Source: Laetiporus sulphureus 93-53 (taxonomy: Eukaryota > Basidiomycota > Agaricomycetes > Polyporales > Laetiporaceae). Taken from it: DNA of 64,000 nt. A model generated the notes under the pieces. It had not been told where the DNA came from. It did not search any database and saw only the letters and a program-made list of their open reading frames with translations. Of this stretch, positions 35,065 through 46,450 are shown piece by piece; position 1 is the first letter of the stretch, and each line of letters opens with the position of its first letter. The position numbers and the translations under genes are program-made. Location of the stretch: positions 71,025 through 135,024 of the forward strand of contig NW_024468546.1 in assembly GCF_001632365.1 (NCBI RefSeq), read 5' to 3'.

Positions 35065-37080
35065 CTAGTCCACTCGTCTTGCGTGATTCGGCACGACAGC
35101 CCAAAGAATGACCATGAAGCCCATCATTGAGACCAACCTGCGGACAATAGTCAATAACTGCTTCATGCCTGCTAACCCCGTGATAAACCGACTCACAGTG
35201 GCTGCAACGATTTTATACCCTCTTTGCTTGCAAGCAATCCCGTTATAAATGGTAGGAAGGCAGAACCTGCTTGCCCGACGCCCGCAATCCATCCGATGCA
35301 ACCCGTAAGCAGCCACGGTGGGAGGATCCGCGAAGAATGATTCATGACGATCGGGTAGATGGGTCCGAGGAGGAGGCCGACGAAGGACACAGCGACCGCT
35401 CCACCAATGAGAGATGGGACGAGCCACACGACGAGTTCGAGCCTGAAATGACGGTCAGCGCGGTCTGAAAATCGGAAAATGGAGACGCACCCAATAGCAA
35501 GGAGAACGTAGAGAAAGATGACGTAGCGTTCGCCGACCTGCGAGATGGGCGGGAATGAGTGATCTACATTGACGGAAAGCAGTGAAAGGAGATGACGCTG
35601 ACCGTTTTATTTACCCAGAGCAATGCAACACGGCCCAGCATCAGTCCTAGAGAAAACATGTTGTCAGATGAAACGGAGATGTCATCACCGGGAAAAAATG
35701 TACCTCCAAAAAAACCGGACGAGATGTAACCAGACGACGGACCGCCCGAGCGTACATCGATAACGTACGTAACAATCCAGCCTTACAGTCAGGAATCATA
35801 AGCGATCCCATGTGCTAGTAGGAACAGTCTCAATAGACAGCGATGCCGACAAACCTCCAATTGTCACCTCGACGCCGACATAAATGAAGATGAACACGGC
35901 AAGGAGGTGCAGTGCGCGGAGGCGGAAGATTTGCTTATACTTGCCCTCCTCATTGCTGGCAGTCTTCTCGGGTGTGGCTTGCCCAAGCTCTGCTAGGCAT
36001 TCTAGGCGCATACAGTCAGCTGTTCTGGGTTCACTAGTGGATGCGCAAATGTGAAGCTCACCGTCCTGGTCTCGGAAGCGAAGCACGACGATAAGGATCA
36101 CGGTGGCCAGAAAAGCGATGCTAAGCGAGATGAGGTAGTGGTACGACCAGTGAGTGCGTTCAGAGAATTGGGTGGCAACAAGAGGGGAACACAGTGCGCC
36201 GAATCCTACGGTATCGACGTTGGTGATTGGTCGGGAAATCAGGGAGGGGAGGCGTACCGTAGACGGCGTGCATGATGCTCATCTTGGTCGATGCGCCGTG
36301 CTCAAAGCTGCTCACGTAGCCGTTCGCACCCGCGTCCTGCAGCGCAAGACCAAAGCCATTTATAGCATACCCAAGCACGAATACCGCAAAGGGCGGGGCG
36401 GGCGACGCAAGTGCGTATCCAACCATCTGGCATAGCGAGCCTAGTACCATGACCTGTGAGATGTGGAGATTTAGTACAACGAGGAGGGAAGGCGCAAGAT
36501 GTGAGCAGACCTTGCCAAATCCGAGTCTATCTGTTAGCGCAACATTGGCTGCAGCGGCGGTAATGAAACCCTAGGTATATACAGGAACTGAGTATATTTA
36601 GCGCACTTGATACGGCCTCACTCACGAGACAGTTGAAAACAAAAATGAGGGAGACCACAGCGAATCCGACCTGAATATAGGTACTCCTTAATTGTCTTTC
36701 TTGCTTATGGAGCTCACACGTACATGATATACTTTCTGTATGCGCGGCAGTAGTGGACCCGTCGTGCCATCGTTCCAGCCTGCGAGGAACAACGAGAAAC
36801 ACATCGCCGCGAAGTGGATGTTCAACTTGCGACGGTCGATACGTGTCGTTGGTGTCGTCTCGCTCGACGACCCTGCAGTATTGCTCGCCGCTCGTATGGA
36901 CGCTCCTGCATTCTGGCCAATCTCGGCAAGCTCAATGGATTCCTTTGAGTTGGCGGCCTTGGCATCCTGCGACGGCTCAGGCGATGCGGGAGGATGGGGC
37001 GAACGGGCTCGTATGGAGATGCTGGAGGAATTCGCCGCTGCGACGTTAGCTAGAGCGGTCATCACGACTGTAAGAGTCAA
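35065..37080 (-). CDS. MFS transporter
   Basis: Eleven exons: 37080-36724, 36670-36626, 36570-36511, 36453-36258, 36205-36062, 36001-35855, 35781-35704, 35646-35603, 35537-35491, 35442-35197 and 35137-35065, giving 478 residues with all phases consistent. A hydrophilic N-terminus is followed by about 12 hydrophobic segments. Recognisable blocks: AGWNDGTTGPLLPRIQKVYH, VALTDRLGFGKVMVLGSL, GFGLALQDAGANGYV, GVEVTIGGWIVTYV, SGFFGGLMLGRV and WLLTGCIGWIAGVGQAGSA. This is the fungal MFS group related to yeast BSC6-type proteins; the substrate is unknown. The gene is divergent from SEC24 with 364 bp between start codons. The 60-bp intron at 36061-36002 is in frame without stops. Confidence 0.9.
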
Positions 37081-37337
37081 GGCCGAATTATATTGGACTA
37101 GGAAAGCGTGTGCATAGAGTCTACAATCTGCGGGACAGAATGAGAACTACGATAGAAAAGTAGAGTCGTTAACTGCACCTCAGCGTACTGGGGGGCGCAT
37201 GTGACGCGCCCCATATTGTCCTCTCCTTTAAACCACTTCTGCAGCTGCCGACATCGTTTTCGCCGCGCAAACACAGGCAAGCCTCTGCCGAATTTTGTAC
37301 ATCGAGCGACAACGACAACGAGCGCGTAACGAGAGGC

Positions 37338-37365
37338 ACACGTCGCGGATTCATCACTGACGTGT
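37338..37365. promoter_or_regulatory. Inverted pair of GACGTGT between MFS and SEC24
   Basis: ACACGTC at 37338-37344 and GACGTGT at 37359-37365 form an inverted repeat with a 14-base spacer in the short divergent promoter between the MFS gene and SEC24. ACGTG-core sites are typical targets of bZIP regulators, including Hac1-type factors of the unfolded-protein response, which would make sense for a COPII gene. The link is inference only. Confidence 0.35.
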
Positions 37366-37444
37366 CGCGTGGTGTCGTGATCGCCAGACACGCACAACCG
37401 CGACCAAGCACTCCGTCTTCTTCTTCAATCACCTGCGCGTATAG

Positions 37445-40400
37445 ATGTCCTCCCCATCGTTGACATTGCCGCCCGGCTGGGTCTCAGAATGGTGTGTGGT
37501 GGTTGATCATCGCGAGCTGAGGGTATCGGACTGAAGGGAGATGTTCCAGGGATCCGACGAACCAGCGATATATGTTCATAGGTGTGCTCATTTGCACACG
37601 CGCGCAGTCATCCTGTTAATCCGTGTCTCGCTATTTAGAGACCGCTACAGGCCGTACGCAGTGGGAGGTGCCTGAACTTAACCCGGAATTGGGCGATATA
37701 CCGCCCTCCATGTCTCCCCCACCATCTTACTTGCATCATCATACCAAGCGTCGCCAATATGCTGCAGGCCAGACACAAGCTTACTACAACACAGACGGGC
37801 TTTCCGCTGGCGGGACAACGTATAGTGCTGCAGCCACGCAGCCCCAGCCCGCCCAGCTCTTTACACCTGGCCTCGCCGCAGAGGGCCAGTTCCAACAACA
37901 GCAGCAACAGCAGCAGCAGATGCAGTCAGCGCAAGGAGGCTATTTTGCTCCTGCAGGGGAGCCCGAGTACGTCAATGCGCCTGGATTCGGACAAACACAG
38001 GCCCCGGCGGTGGGCGCGCTGGCGGACCAGTTCAGCGCGATGAACGTGAACGGAGGCCAGAAGCGACCTCAGCTGTTCACGATCAACCTGCTCACCGCAC
38101 CGCCCGATCCTACCGACCTGCATCGCCCGCCTCCCGAGATTTGCCTTCCTGCCAATGCGTGCATCTCGCCCTCTCCTTACGCGAATGCCGACTCGTCCTA
38201 TCAGCGCTGCACACTCAACGCGATCCCTGTGTCCAACTCTATCCTTGGCAAGTCCAAGATCCCTCTGGCGCTAATCCTCACGCCCTACAGGAGTCTCAAG
38301 GAGGGAGATCCGCCTGTTCCGCTCGTTACCGACACCGTCATCGCGCGCTGCCGTCGGTGCAGAACATACATCAACCCGTACGTGCAGTTCATTGACGGGG
38401 GCAACCGGTGAGCGTTCTGTTTGCACTTGTGTCAGACGTGCGATTGATCCATTGCAGCTGGCGTTGCTGCATGTGCAATATGTCGAATGAGGTCCCTCAG
38501 CTCTTTGACTGGGACCAGGTGAGGAACCAGCCTGGGGACCGCTGGGCTCGTGCCGAACTCAATCATGGTGTCGTCGAATTCGTCGCGCCGACCGAATATA
38601 TGGTTCGCCCACCCCAGCCCGCGGTATACGTCTTCCTTATCGACGTCAGTCACTCGGCCGTGCAGTCGGGCATGGTCGCGACCGCGACGCGCACGCTGTT
38701 GGAGAACCTCGACCGGATCCCCAACGAGGATGCACGTACGAAAGTGGCCATCATCGCATTTGACGTGTCGCTGTATTTCTTCTCCATGCCGGTGGGTATA
38801 TTTTGCGTCTACAACACTGGATGCGGGCTGATTTAGGCACCATGGGTAGCCGGGAATCACTGATTCGACGATGCTGGTGGTGTCAGATATCGACGATGTC
38901 TTCCTACCCAAGCCGACCGACCTTCTCGTGAACCTCGCGGAAGCGCGAGCCTCGCTGGAGTCGCTCCTCGGTAGGCTTGGCGATATGTTCCAGGACAATC
39001 ACATGATAGGCAGTGCGCTCGGACCTGCGCTGCAGGCCGGCTTCAAGCTGATGGTATGTCTTTTAGTTGTCGTGGTCATTTCGGCGAATGACATCGATTG
39101 CGGAAAAGGCTCCAATCGGCGGTAAAATCATGGTTCTGTCTTCCAGCTTGCCATCTTTAGGCGCTGGTGCCCTGAAGAACAGGGAAGATCCAAAAATTCT
39201 CGGCACGTCCAAGGTAAGCCCGTTTGCAGTTTCATGGCTGTATTTCTCAGTACAGCCTTTTTTTAATAGGAATCCGGCCTTCTGCAAGCAGCTTCCCCCT
39301 TCTACAAGACATTTGCGATCGAATGCTCGCGCGCGCAGGTATCGGTTGACATGTTCCTCTTTGGTAACTCGTACCAGGATCTTGCAACACTCGGTACGTA
39401 CGGAACACGACAGCTTTTAGCACGCTGAATGCTGATTTTTTTGGCAGCGTGTCTCCCACATTACACGTCCGGGCAAACGTACTTTTACCCTGCATTCAAT
39501 GCGTCTCGCACCGAGGACGCGATCAAGTTCGCACACGAGTTTGGCGAGGTGCTCGCAATGCCGATTATGCTCGAGGCTGTCATGCGTGTGCGCGCATCGA
39601 AAAGTGCGCATACAGTTGGGTTCGAGAGTTTGCATGTGCTCACTGAGATCGCGTAGATCTACGTATGTCGTCCTTCCACGGCAACTTCTTCGTGCGGTCG
39701 ACGGACCTGCTTGCCATGCCCGCGGTGCCGCAAGATCAGTCGTACGCAATTGAGATCACCATCGAGGACAACATCACATCACCATTTGTTGTCTTCCAAA
39801 CCGCTGTGCTGCACACCACATGCTATGGTACGCTGCTTTATTGCCGCTCGCGTTTTGTTTTAACCTGTCTGACTTTGCTGCACGATATCACAGGCGAGCG
39901 CCGCATTCGCGTCGTGACGACCGCATATTCAACAACGAACAGCCTTTCAGAGGTGTTCGCGTCCGCGGATCAGGTTGCAATCGCGACGCTGCTCGCGAAC
40001 AAGGCCGTCGAGCGCTCGATCACGCACAAACTTGAAGATGCGCGCGACGCGCTGTTTGCGAAGATGGTGGAGATCCTGCAGGCGTACAAGGCGAGCATGA
40101 CGACTGCGGGCCAGGGCGCGAGCGCGCAGCTGGCGACCTCGGAGAACATGAAGATGCTGCCGGTGCTGGTGCTGGGATTGCTGAAGAACGTGAGTGTTGG
40201 TTGGCTGGACGGCGAATGCGTTAGCCTGACGATGCACTTTATTAGGTTGGCATTCGACAAAGTGCTCAGATACCGCCCGATCTCAGGGCATATGCGCAGG
40301 CGTTGCTCACGTCACTGCCGTCGCAACTGCTCATTCCATACGTCTATCCGAATTTCTACTCCTTGCACAACATGCCTCCTGAGGTGAGCCAGCATCACGG

Positions 40401-40980
40401 GCCGAGCGAGCGAGGATTGACGAACCTGTCATACAGTGTGGTACAGTTGGCGAGCAGGGCGTAATCATGCCGCCTCCATTGCCGCTGACGTCAGAGAGAC
40501 TCGAGAGGCACGGGTTGTTCCTCATCGAGGATGGTCAGACCCTCTTCTTGTGGGTTGGCCGCGATGCTGTCCCTCAACTTATCACGGACGTGTTCAATTT
40601 GCCAAGCTACGAGACCTTGCGTGGCGGGAAGGCAAGTTTCTCGCTCATCTCGCTATCAATGCTCACCGGCACCGTCCTTCACAGTACACGCTGCCTGTGC
40701 TAGAGAACAATTTCTCCGAGCGCGTGAATGCCATCATCCAGAAAACGCGGGAAATGCGCCGCGGCGTGTACTATCCGCACCTATATGTGGTCAAGGAGGA
40801 CGGAGAGCCGCCGCTGCGCTTGTGGGCTCTGAGCTGCCTCATCCAGGACCGCTCGGACACGCTGCCAAGCTACCAGCAGTACATCTCGCAGCTGAGAGAC
40901 AAAGTGAGTCCCCGACATGGCTTGCTTTGTTGCATCTCGCTTATCTCCGACGATGGCAGGTCAACGGTTCCAGCTATTAA
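37445..40980 (+). CDS. SEC24: COPII coat protein SEC24 with an N-terminal WW domain
   Basis: SEC24 selects cargo in COPII vesicles leaving the ER. Fourteen exons: 37445-37491, 37550-37581, 37639-38407, 38458-38791, 38850-39053, 39109-39213, 39270-39393, 39448-39603, 39657-39827, 39894-40189, 40246-40383, 40437-40631, 40685-40903, 40960-40980; 936 residues. The first three exons join into a WW domain (residues 8-38: [13 protein letters not shown], then RTQWEVPEL), then a Q-rich linker. The zinc finger is C264/C267 and C286/C289. The trunk ([31 protein letters not shown]), helical ([18 protein letters not shown]) and gelsolin-like ([20 protein letters not shown]) regions are complete, ending DKVNGSSY. 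The intron 40632-40684 uses a GC-AG splice pair. I know no WW domain in yeast or animal SEC24. Confidence 0.93.
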
Positions 40981-41561
40981 GAGGACTTCCTAATCTTTTA
41001 AACGGTGTTTGCTCTCTGTGTTCTCTTTGTATTTCAATTGCATTTGCCCAGCAAGATCGGTACTGCTGCCTGCTGAGGAAGTCGCTGAGAACCACAACGC
41101 GCCTTCGCCTAGCATAATGTAGATGCAGACAGGTGTTGAAAGAAAATAATCTCATCTCCGGTTGATTCTCCACACTCGCTTCTGTCTCTGCTACCGCTAC
41201 AGCCTGTACAACATTTTCGCCGACACCTTCCACCAACAAGGATGGAAAAGAAGCAACTGAGGGCTGCTTGCTCGAGGGTTCAACGTTCAACGTTCAATCA
41301 ATAAATTTGTTGAATGGATTTGCAGTCCAGTTTAGCTCTCGTGAGTTCGGTCACATGACCGCGTCGGGAACGAGCGTCTATCGTACCGATGTGGAAGCGC
41401 TGAGCGAACCCCAGCGGTCTGCTGCTATCGACCATATGGCGCAATCTCGACGTCCTCTCATTCAAGTCAAGGAATCGCTATAGTCACTCAGAACGCACAG
41501 CCCAACTTGTATTGTTTCAACGAAGGACTTCATCTGAATCATCCTCACCAGCCGTGCCAAC
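40981..41561. other. Intergenic between SEC24 and PITH gene
   Basis: No gene. A short direct repeat of gttcaac (three units, about 41279-41299) is followed by aataaa. Otherwise it is probably SEC24 3' untranslated sequence and the PITH promoter. Confidence 0.4.
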
Positions 41562-42445
41562 ATGTCCTCAGAACAGAACATGGCTGCCGAGCTCGAGGGC
41601 ACTGACGTCGCGAACCTCTATGGCTCTATAGACAAGATGAAGTAAGCCCACGCATCATGTTGGCGCACGCCACATACGAGTAGTGATTTAACCTATGCTG
41701 CTCGAAGCGAAGTGTACACGGGCTGAACCTGACGGTGCCGGAGGACGCGCAAGCGGTGATCAAGCCGTGGGACGAGCGCAATGATACGTCCAAGTCGGCA
41801 GAGAGTGGGGTTGATGACCAGGTGCGTGCGATGCTCAGCTTCTCAACGCAAAGACATGGGAAGGCGTGTTCTGAGATATGGCGACTTAACTTGCCGCAGA
41901 TCATCATCCACGTCCCGTTCGCGCAGAACGTCCGCGTGCGCTCCGTGCTCCTCAAAGTCGGTCAGTAATCCACGTCCCTATAAATCGCGACGCATACACC
42001 GACGACGTTCACGTAGGGAGGGGCGAGCTTACTCCACGCCACTTGCGGATATATGCGAACCATACGACGATCGTCGACTTTGCCGAGGCAGAGGAGCTGT
42101 CGCCCGAGCTCAACATCAGCCTACTAGAGGGCGAGGTGGGCGTCACCGAGTATCCCTTGCGTAGCGCCGCTTTTGCGAGCATCCACTCGCTGTCGCTCTT
42201 CTTCGTGCGTTTTCCTCCCTGTTATTAACTTTCGATGTGGATAGTGCTGATCTGCAGGCACGCAGAGCGAGTCGGTGGGCGGCGATGCGTTGACGATATA
42301 CTATATCGGCTTCCGGGGAGACAGCCGCTCCCAGCGGCGAGACGCAACGCAGAAGATCGAGATTCCTGCGGCAAACGCAGCGGATGCGACGCTTACGGAT
42401 CGGCTGTCGCAGAAGGCGGCTGTGCAGCAGCCGACTGCGAGATAG
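41562..42445 (+). CDS. PITH-domain protein
   Basis: Exons 41562-41641, 41713-41821, 41900-41960, 42017-42204 and 42266-42445 give 205 residues. PITH domain throughout: LYGSIDKMNVHGLNLTVPED, IKPWDERND, IIIHVPFAQNVRVRSVLLKV, LRIYANHTTIVDFAEAE, and SVGGDALTIYYIGFRGD. The domain was named from the C-terminal proteasome-binding part of thioredoxin-like protein 1; stand-alone PITH proteins are conserved in eukaryotes and their cellular role is poorly defined. No thioredoxin domain is attached here. The last intron uses the second of two nearby AG acceptors (42265), since the first breaks the frame. Confidence 0.92.
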
Positions 42446-44576
42446 AGCATGCGTGAGGTATGCATTAGAATGGCTGTGTATAATCGCATTTGTGTTATTT
42501 TCGCTATGCTTGTGCTGTTTGATCATCTTGATGTTATGGCGGGGTGATTCTACCATCAAGCACGGTGTCGGATGCAGCTCTACGAAGTTCCTGAATGCTA
42601 ACTCCGCGGGGCATACGTAGATCAAGCTGCAGGAGGAAAAGGAGCGTCAACGGCCCTCATGCAAAACGAGATAGCAATCTTCAATAGTTTACGCGCCACA
42701 GCTCACCACACGTCGCTTCTCTTTCCTAGAGCCTCGAGAAGAATCCTCAAGGGACGCGAAGACGACACCATTGGTGCATGTACAGCGACTGTAGTACCTC
42801 CCTTTCCCAAATCGCTGGTGCCACCGGATTGCCCGAGCATCTTATCGCCGGTCTTCCCATTGACAAGCCCTTGCACTAGTACTTACAAGGCACCACGTAA
42901 AATTTAAGATCGAAGTCTGCCAGACACAAGACCTGCTGCCGCGCACTATTACATAATCACAGGTCCACAGTGAATCTGTCTTCTTGCCTTTGCGCCGATC
43001 CCAAGGTCTGGGCACCCATCTTCCTTGCGAAGGTGCCCTCAAATTCAGCATCAACGCAATCAGGTGGGTGTGTAAATCTCAGCCGATTGAGTGGGTAGAA
43101 GGAGAGGAGTAAGTGCGTCCTAAATGTGGACTTCACCCCGGTTTGGGCGTCCGCTTCAAGGGTATATGCATGCGCACCGTGCTTCGACGTCAGACCCTGA
43201 AGATATACTCAGTCCGCAATGTGGCTCGCACCTTGGTTGGCGTGGAGGGGAGGCAGAAGATGGGGCCGCTAGACTCACAGGACTCCACGATGGGCAGCAG
43301 GCTGAGTAAGACAACTTGTGGCATATACACGGAGCAACTTGAGACAGCAGAACGCGCCCGTAAGAGGCAATTGCGCAGGAAGAGGAAAGTCGAAAGCTGA
43401 ATCAGAGTAATGGATCCGGGCTTTCGACGATCAGCGCTCCGGTAGCGGAAGATGCACTGATACATTGAGGGGGAACTCAAAGCCGATATGATGACGCCTC
43501 TCATGACGACAACGTTCTGTGAACCCGAGTCGTGATGCTTTCTCACTGCGCCCGCAGGTGCCCTGTCGAGACCAATGGCGCACGATAGCCGGACGGTCTT
43601 GACGGTGGTCGCTCGAAGCACTCCATGGGCCCGGAGTGAATCTGACAGGTGTTCATCGCTGAAAGCACATGTATGCACGGAGAAAAGGATCTTCACTGAG
43701 ACAAGTTATTCTGAACATCTACGCACCATGTGGTCGGATACGAGCATTTGTTGCACGACAGCCAAAATAATTTTCCTGTACGCGGATTGATTCCTTCTCT
43801 CTAAACGGCACAGCAAACGCCCGGCCAGATGAGCGTCTGCAACTAACATACAACAATATTTGCATCTGTAACTTCTTGAGAACAGCGTACAGGGAATGGC
43901 TGGAATAAACGAGTGCAGCACAAGAAAGAACGGCATAGAGCGAGCCAGATTCCGGGTCAGCGTGGCGAAGAGGACATGACGACATGAGAAGGTATGTAGA
44001 GGGTCGCGGTGAAAGCGAAGTGGCGGATGTGAGGTAAGAGTGAGAGTGAACAGTCATGACTCCATGTTCCAAGCATAGCACACCAAGCGGATGTTGGATC
44101 CTCCAGAAAGAAAAGACTGAACAATCACCACAGACGCGCCTGTGATAGCGCGAGAGAAAGAGAATGTGGTGGGCGACCGACTGCGGGCCCCGAAGCCCAT
44201 AGTGAAGCATAATGTTACAAGGGGAGCAGCGGGACCGACGGCCCGCAGAAGTCAACGTACGACCAACGGCAAGCGTGCGAGACACGTAGCAAGACGACAA
44301 GGCAAAAGCATACGAGAAGCGATGCTGCGAGAGGTGGTGTATGGATTGTGCGGATTAGAAGCGATTTTCGTTTTGGAGCGTGTGGGCATGGGGACGGGCT
44401 GATGGTGAAGTCGGACGCGCAGGCACGCATGTGCATGTGCATGTGATGCCAAGAAGAGACGATGAGATGGAAAGGACGTGATGACAGCGAGAGCAAGAAC
44501 AGCGACAGCAAAGCAGAGCAAAAGGTCCGGGTGGGTATGTGGGCACGACAGGACATCGTGTGGTAGCAGGGTATTC
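42446..44576. other. 2.1-kb convergent intergenic region
   Basis: Lies between the 3' ends of the PITH gene and the first multi-pass membrane protein. Several short open stretches on the plus strand (42780-43420), with possible splice signals between them, look weakly gene-like but match no family I know. A 193-codon minus-strand stretch (43719-44300) has no domain and irregular composition. No gene is claimed. Confidence 0.35.
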
Positions 44577-46450
44577 CTAGATCACCGGCCGCTTCATCTC
44601 CTCGGGACTCGGCGGTGCATCGGTGTTCAGGCTCTCGATATCCGTCTTGATCCTGTCGATGGCGTCGTACTGTAGGAATGACTGATCCGAGGGCACCGTC
44701 TCTGACACTGCAGCGAACGTCTCCATCTGTGAGAGTAGAATGTCAGAATACCCAAGCAGCGGCAATAATTACGCGTACGCGCGAAAGAACGTGATGTCGA
44801 CGAGAGGTTATAGTCAGGCCAGCGTACTGACCTGAACGTGCACTCCCTCCTTTTTGTCTCCGACAGACAACACTGGTCCACCACGACTCCGACCGCCATG
44901 AGTGAATGCAAGGGTGGAGGCCATCGTAGAGCTGCATCAGTCTCATTCAGTCAAAGCAGCATACAAAGGTTCAACATGAACGCACCCGAATATCTCGACA
45001 CCCGGTGACGTGTACCTGCTCAGCCTGCGCACAACACGGCATGCGACAATCTACATGATAGCAAAGTTATCTCGATGCTCGAGCGAGCAAGGACGACAGT
45101 GCACTCACGGTCGAGCAGACAGCGGCGGGGACATTCGCAATGATCGACATGACAGCATTGAGATCAAGCAGCATGAAGATCTGGGCGATGTCATTATTAA
45201 CGCTACACATACAGCTAGAAATAAACATACCGTAGCCAGCAGGTTGGCAAGGAATCTACGCATGTAGTCAGCACTTGGTGCTCAGGGCAGAACAGGCAAC
45301 TTGAGGCACCCACGCAATCATGAAGTAGATCAGCCCATCTCCGAAGATGAGCTGCACGATACGGCTTTGGTCCCTGCGGCGCGTCGGGAACGCTAGCTTG
45401 TACGCGGTGAGTATGAGCACGAGGAAGTCGAAGCACATGGAGTAAATGAATGTCGCCGCGAGGAGCGTGTTGTCCGTATTGGTGATCGTGCAGCCCGAGC
45501 CCGGGATCCACGCGGCCTTGATGAGAATGCCTACACAAGACGAACTATCAGCGATAATTAAGCATGTTGTTGTTAGATGCGGACCGTGCAGCAGCAGCGA
45601 CCAGTGACCGAGAATGATGGCGACGAGGGGGACGACAATGTACCAGGCCTGCGACCAGACGGCCATGCTGCGTGCGCGAACGGGATGAGTATATGCGCCC
45701 CAGTCTCACAAAGAGAGAGCAGTACTGACGTGCGCAGGGAGAGGTTGATGCTGGCGAGGCCGATCGCGCCGTTGCCAAATACCTATCAGTTGGCGTAGTG
45801 GTCAATGGAGCAGTTCCAATGGAGATGACGGACTATATGCGCACCTGATTATAGGTATACAAGGCTTGACAATTAATCGGCCTGTTCGAATAGGTTTTGT
45901 GAGCGATCGTTCGGTTCAACGGAACCGAACACATACTTGGATACGTTCAACGCGATCGCTCTGTAGGGAGTCTGTTAGCATCGATCTTCAAGACGCTTAG
46001 GAATGATACCTACATGCCTATCAGGGCGAACAGCAGGAAATAGCGACCGGCGAAGTAGAATATCTGGAGGTTATGTGAACCTTACGCGTTTCGGCTGGTG
46101 TGCGGGGATACAAACCATCGGCCATCGGAACTTGCGCTTGCCTGAGATGAACTCCCAGTCAAAGTCAAGGGATGTGGCCCATTCCCAGCTGTTTACAGCG
46201 CATACAATGAGCACTGCGCATCCCATCAGGAGCTCACACTAGGATATATGCGCTCACATGTACAGCCCGAGCAGCGTATGCATAAACCGGCCGAACGCCA
46301 CTACAAATTCAATGGGCGTAAGTTCACTGATTTTGACTGCGATAATCAAACGCAACGCGCGGCCGCTCCGGGCATCCGCAAGCGCGTCCGCGAGATCAAA
46401 CACTGACCTCCATCTTGAGCGATCTCGGCTTCAGATTGCCAGTCGACCAT
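44577..46450 (-). CDS. Multi-pass membrane protein of a basidiomycete family, copy A
   Basis: Fourteen short exons: 46450-46408, 46300-46258, 46188-46116, 46063-46014, 45960-45937, 45881-45845, 45782-45730, 45667-45585, 45530-45314, 45255-45231, 45180-45109, 45050-44986, 44931-44832 and 44726-44577; 344 residues, all phases consistent. About seven hydrophobic segments, with blocks INCQALYTYNQVFGN, WSQAWYIVVPLVAIILGHWS, AAWIPGSGCTITNTDNT, LIFGDGLIYFMIA and LNAVMSIIANVPAAV. The C-terminal tail is hydrophilic. I recognise this as a repeated, uncharacterised family in mushroom-forming fungi but know no function. A 9-bp perfect hairpin fills most of intron 5. Paralog B lies at 53362-55070 in opposite orientation. 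Confidence 0.88.
45909..45930. repeat. Perfect hairpin inside intron 5 of membrane protein A
   Basis: Plus-strand GTTCGGTTC (45909-45917), loop AACG, then GAACCGAAC (45922-45930): a perfect 9-bp stem. The donor GTATGT of the 55-bp intron (45936-45882, minus strand) is immediately adjacent at 45936-45931. Paralog B has no such hairpin at this intron. Confidence 0.85.

Noticed and set aside
36740..37117. Plus-strand frame of 125 codons
   Set aside because: Antisense to exon 1 of the MFS transporter, whose structure is fully supported.
43719..44300. Minus-strand frame of 193 codons
   Set aside because: No domain, no conserved motif, irregular composition; it sits 3' of membrane protein A and may be its 3' flank.
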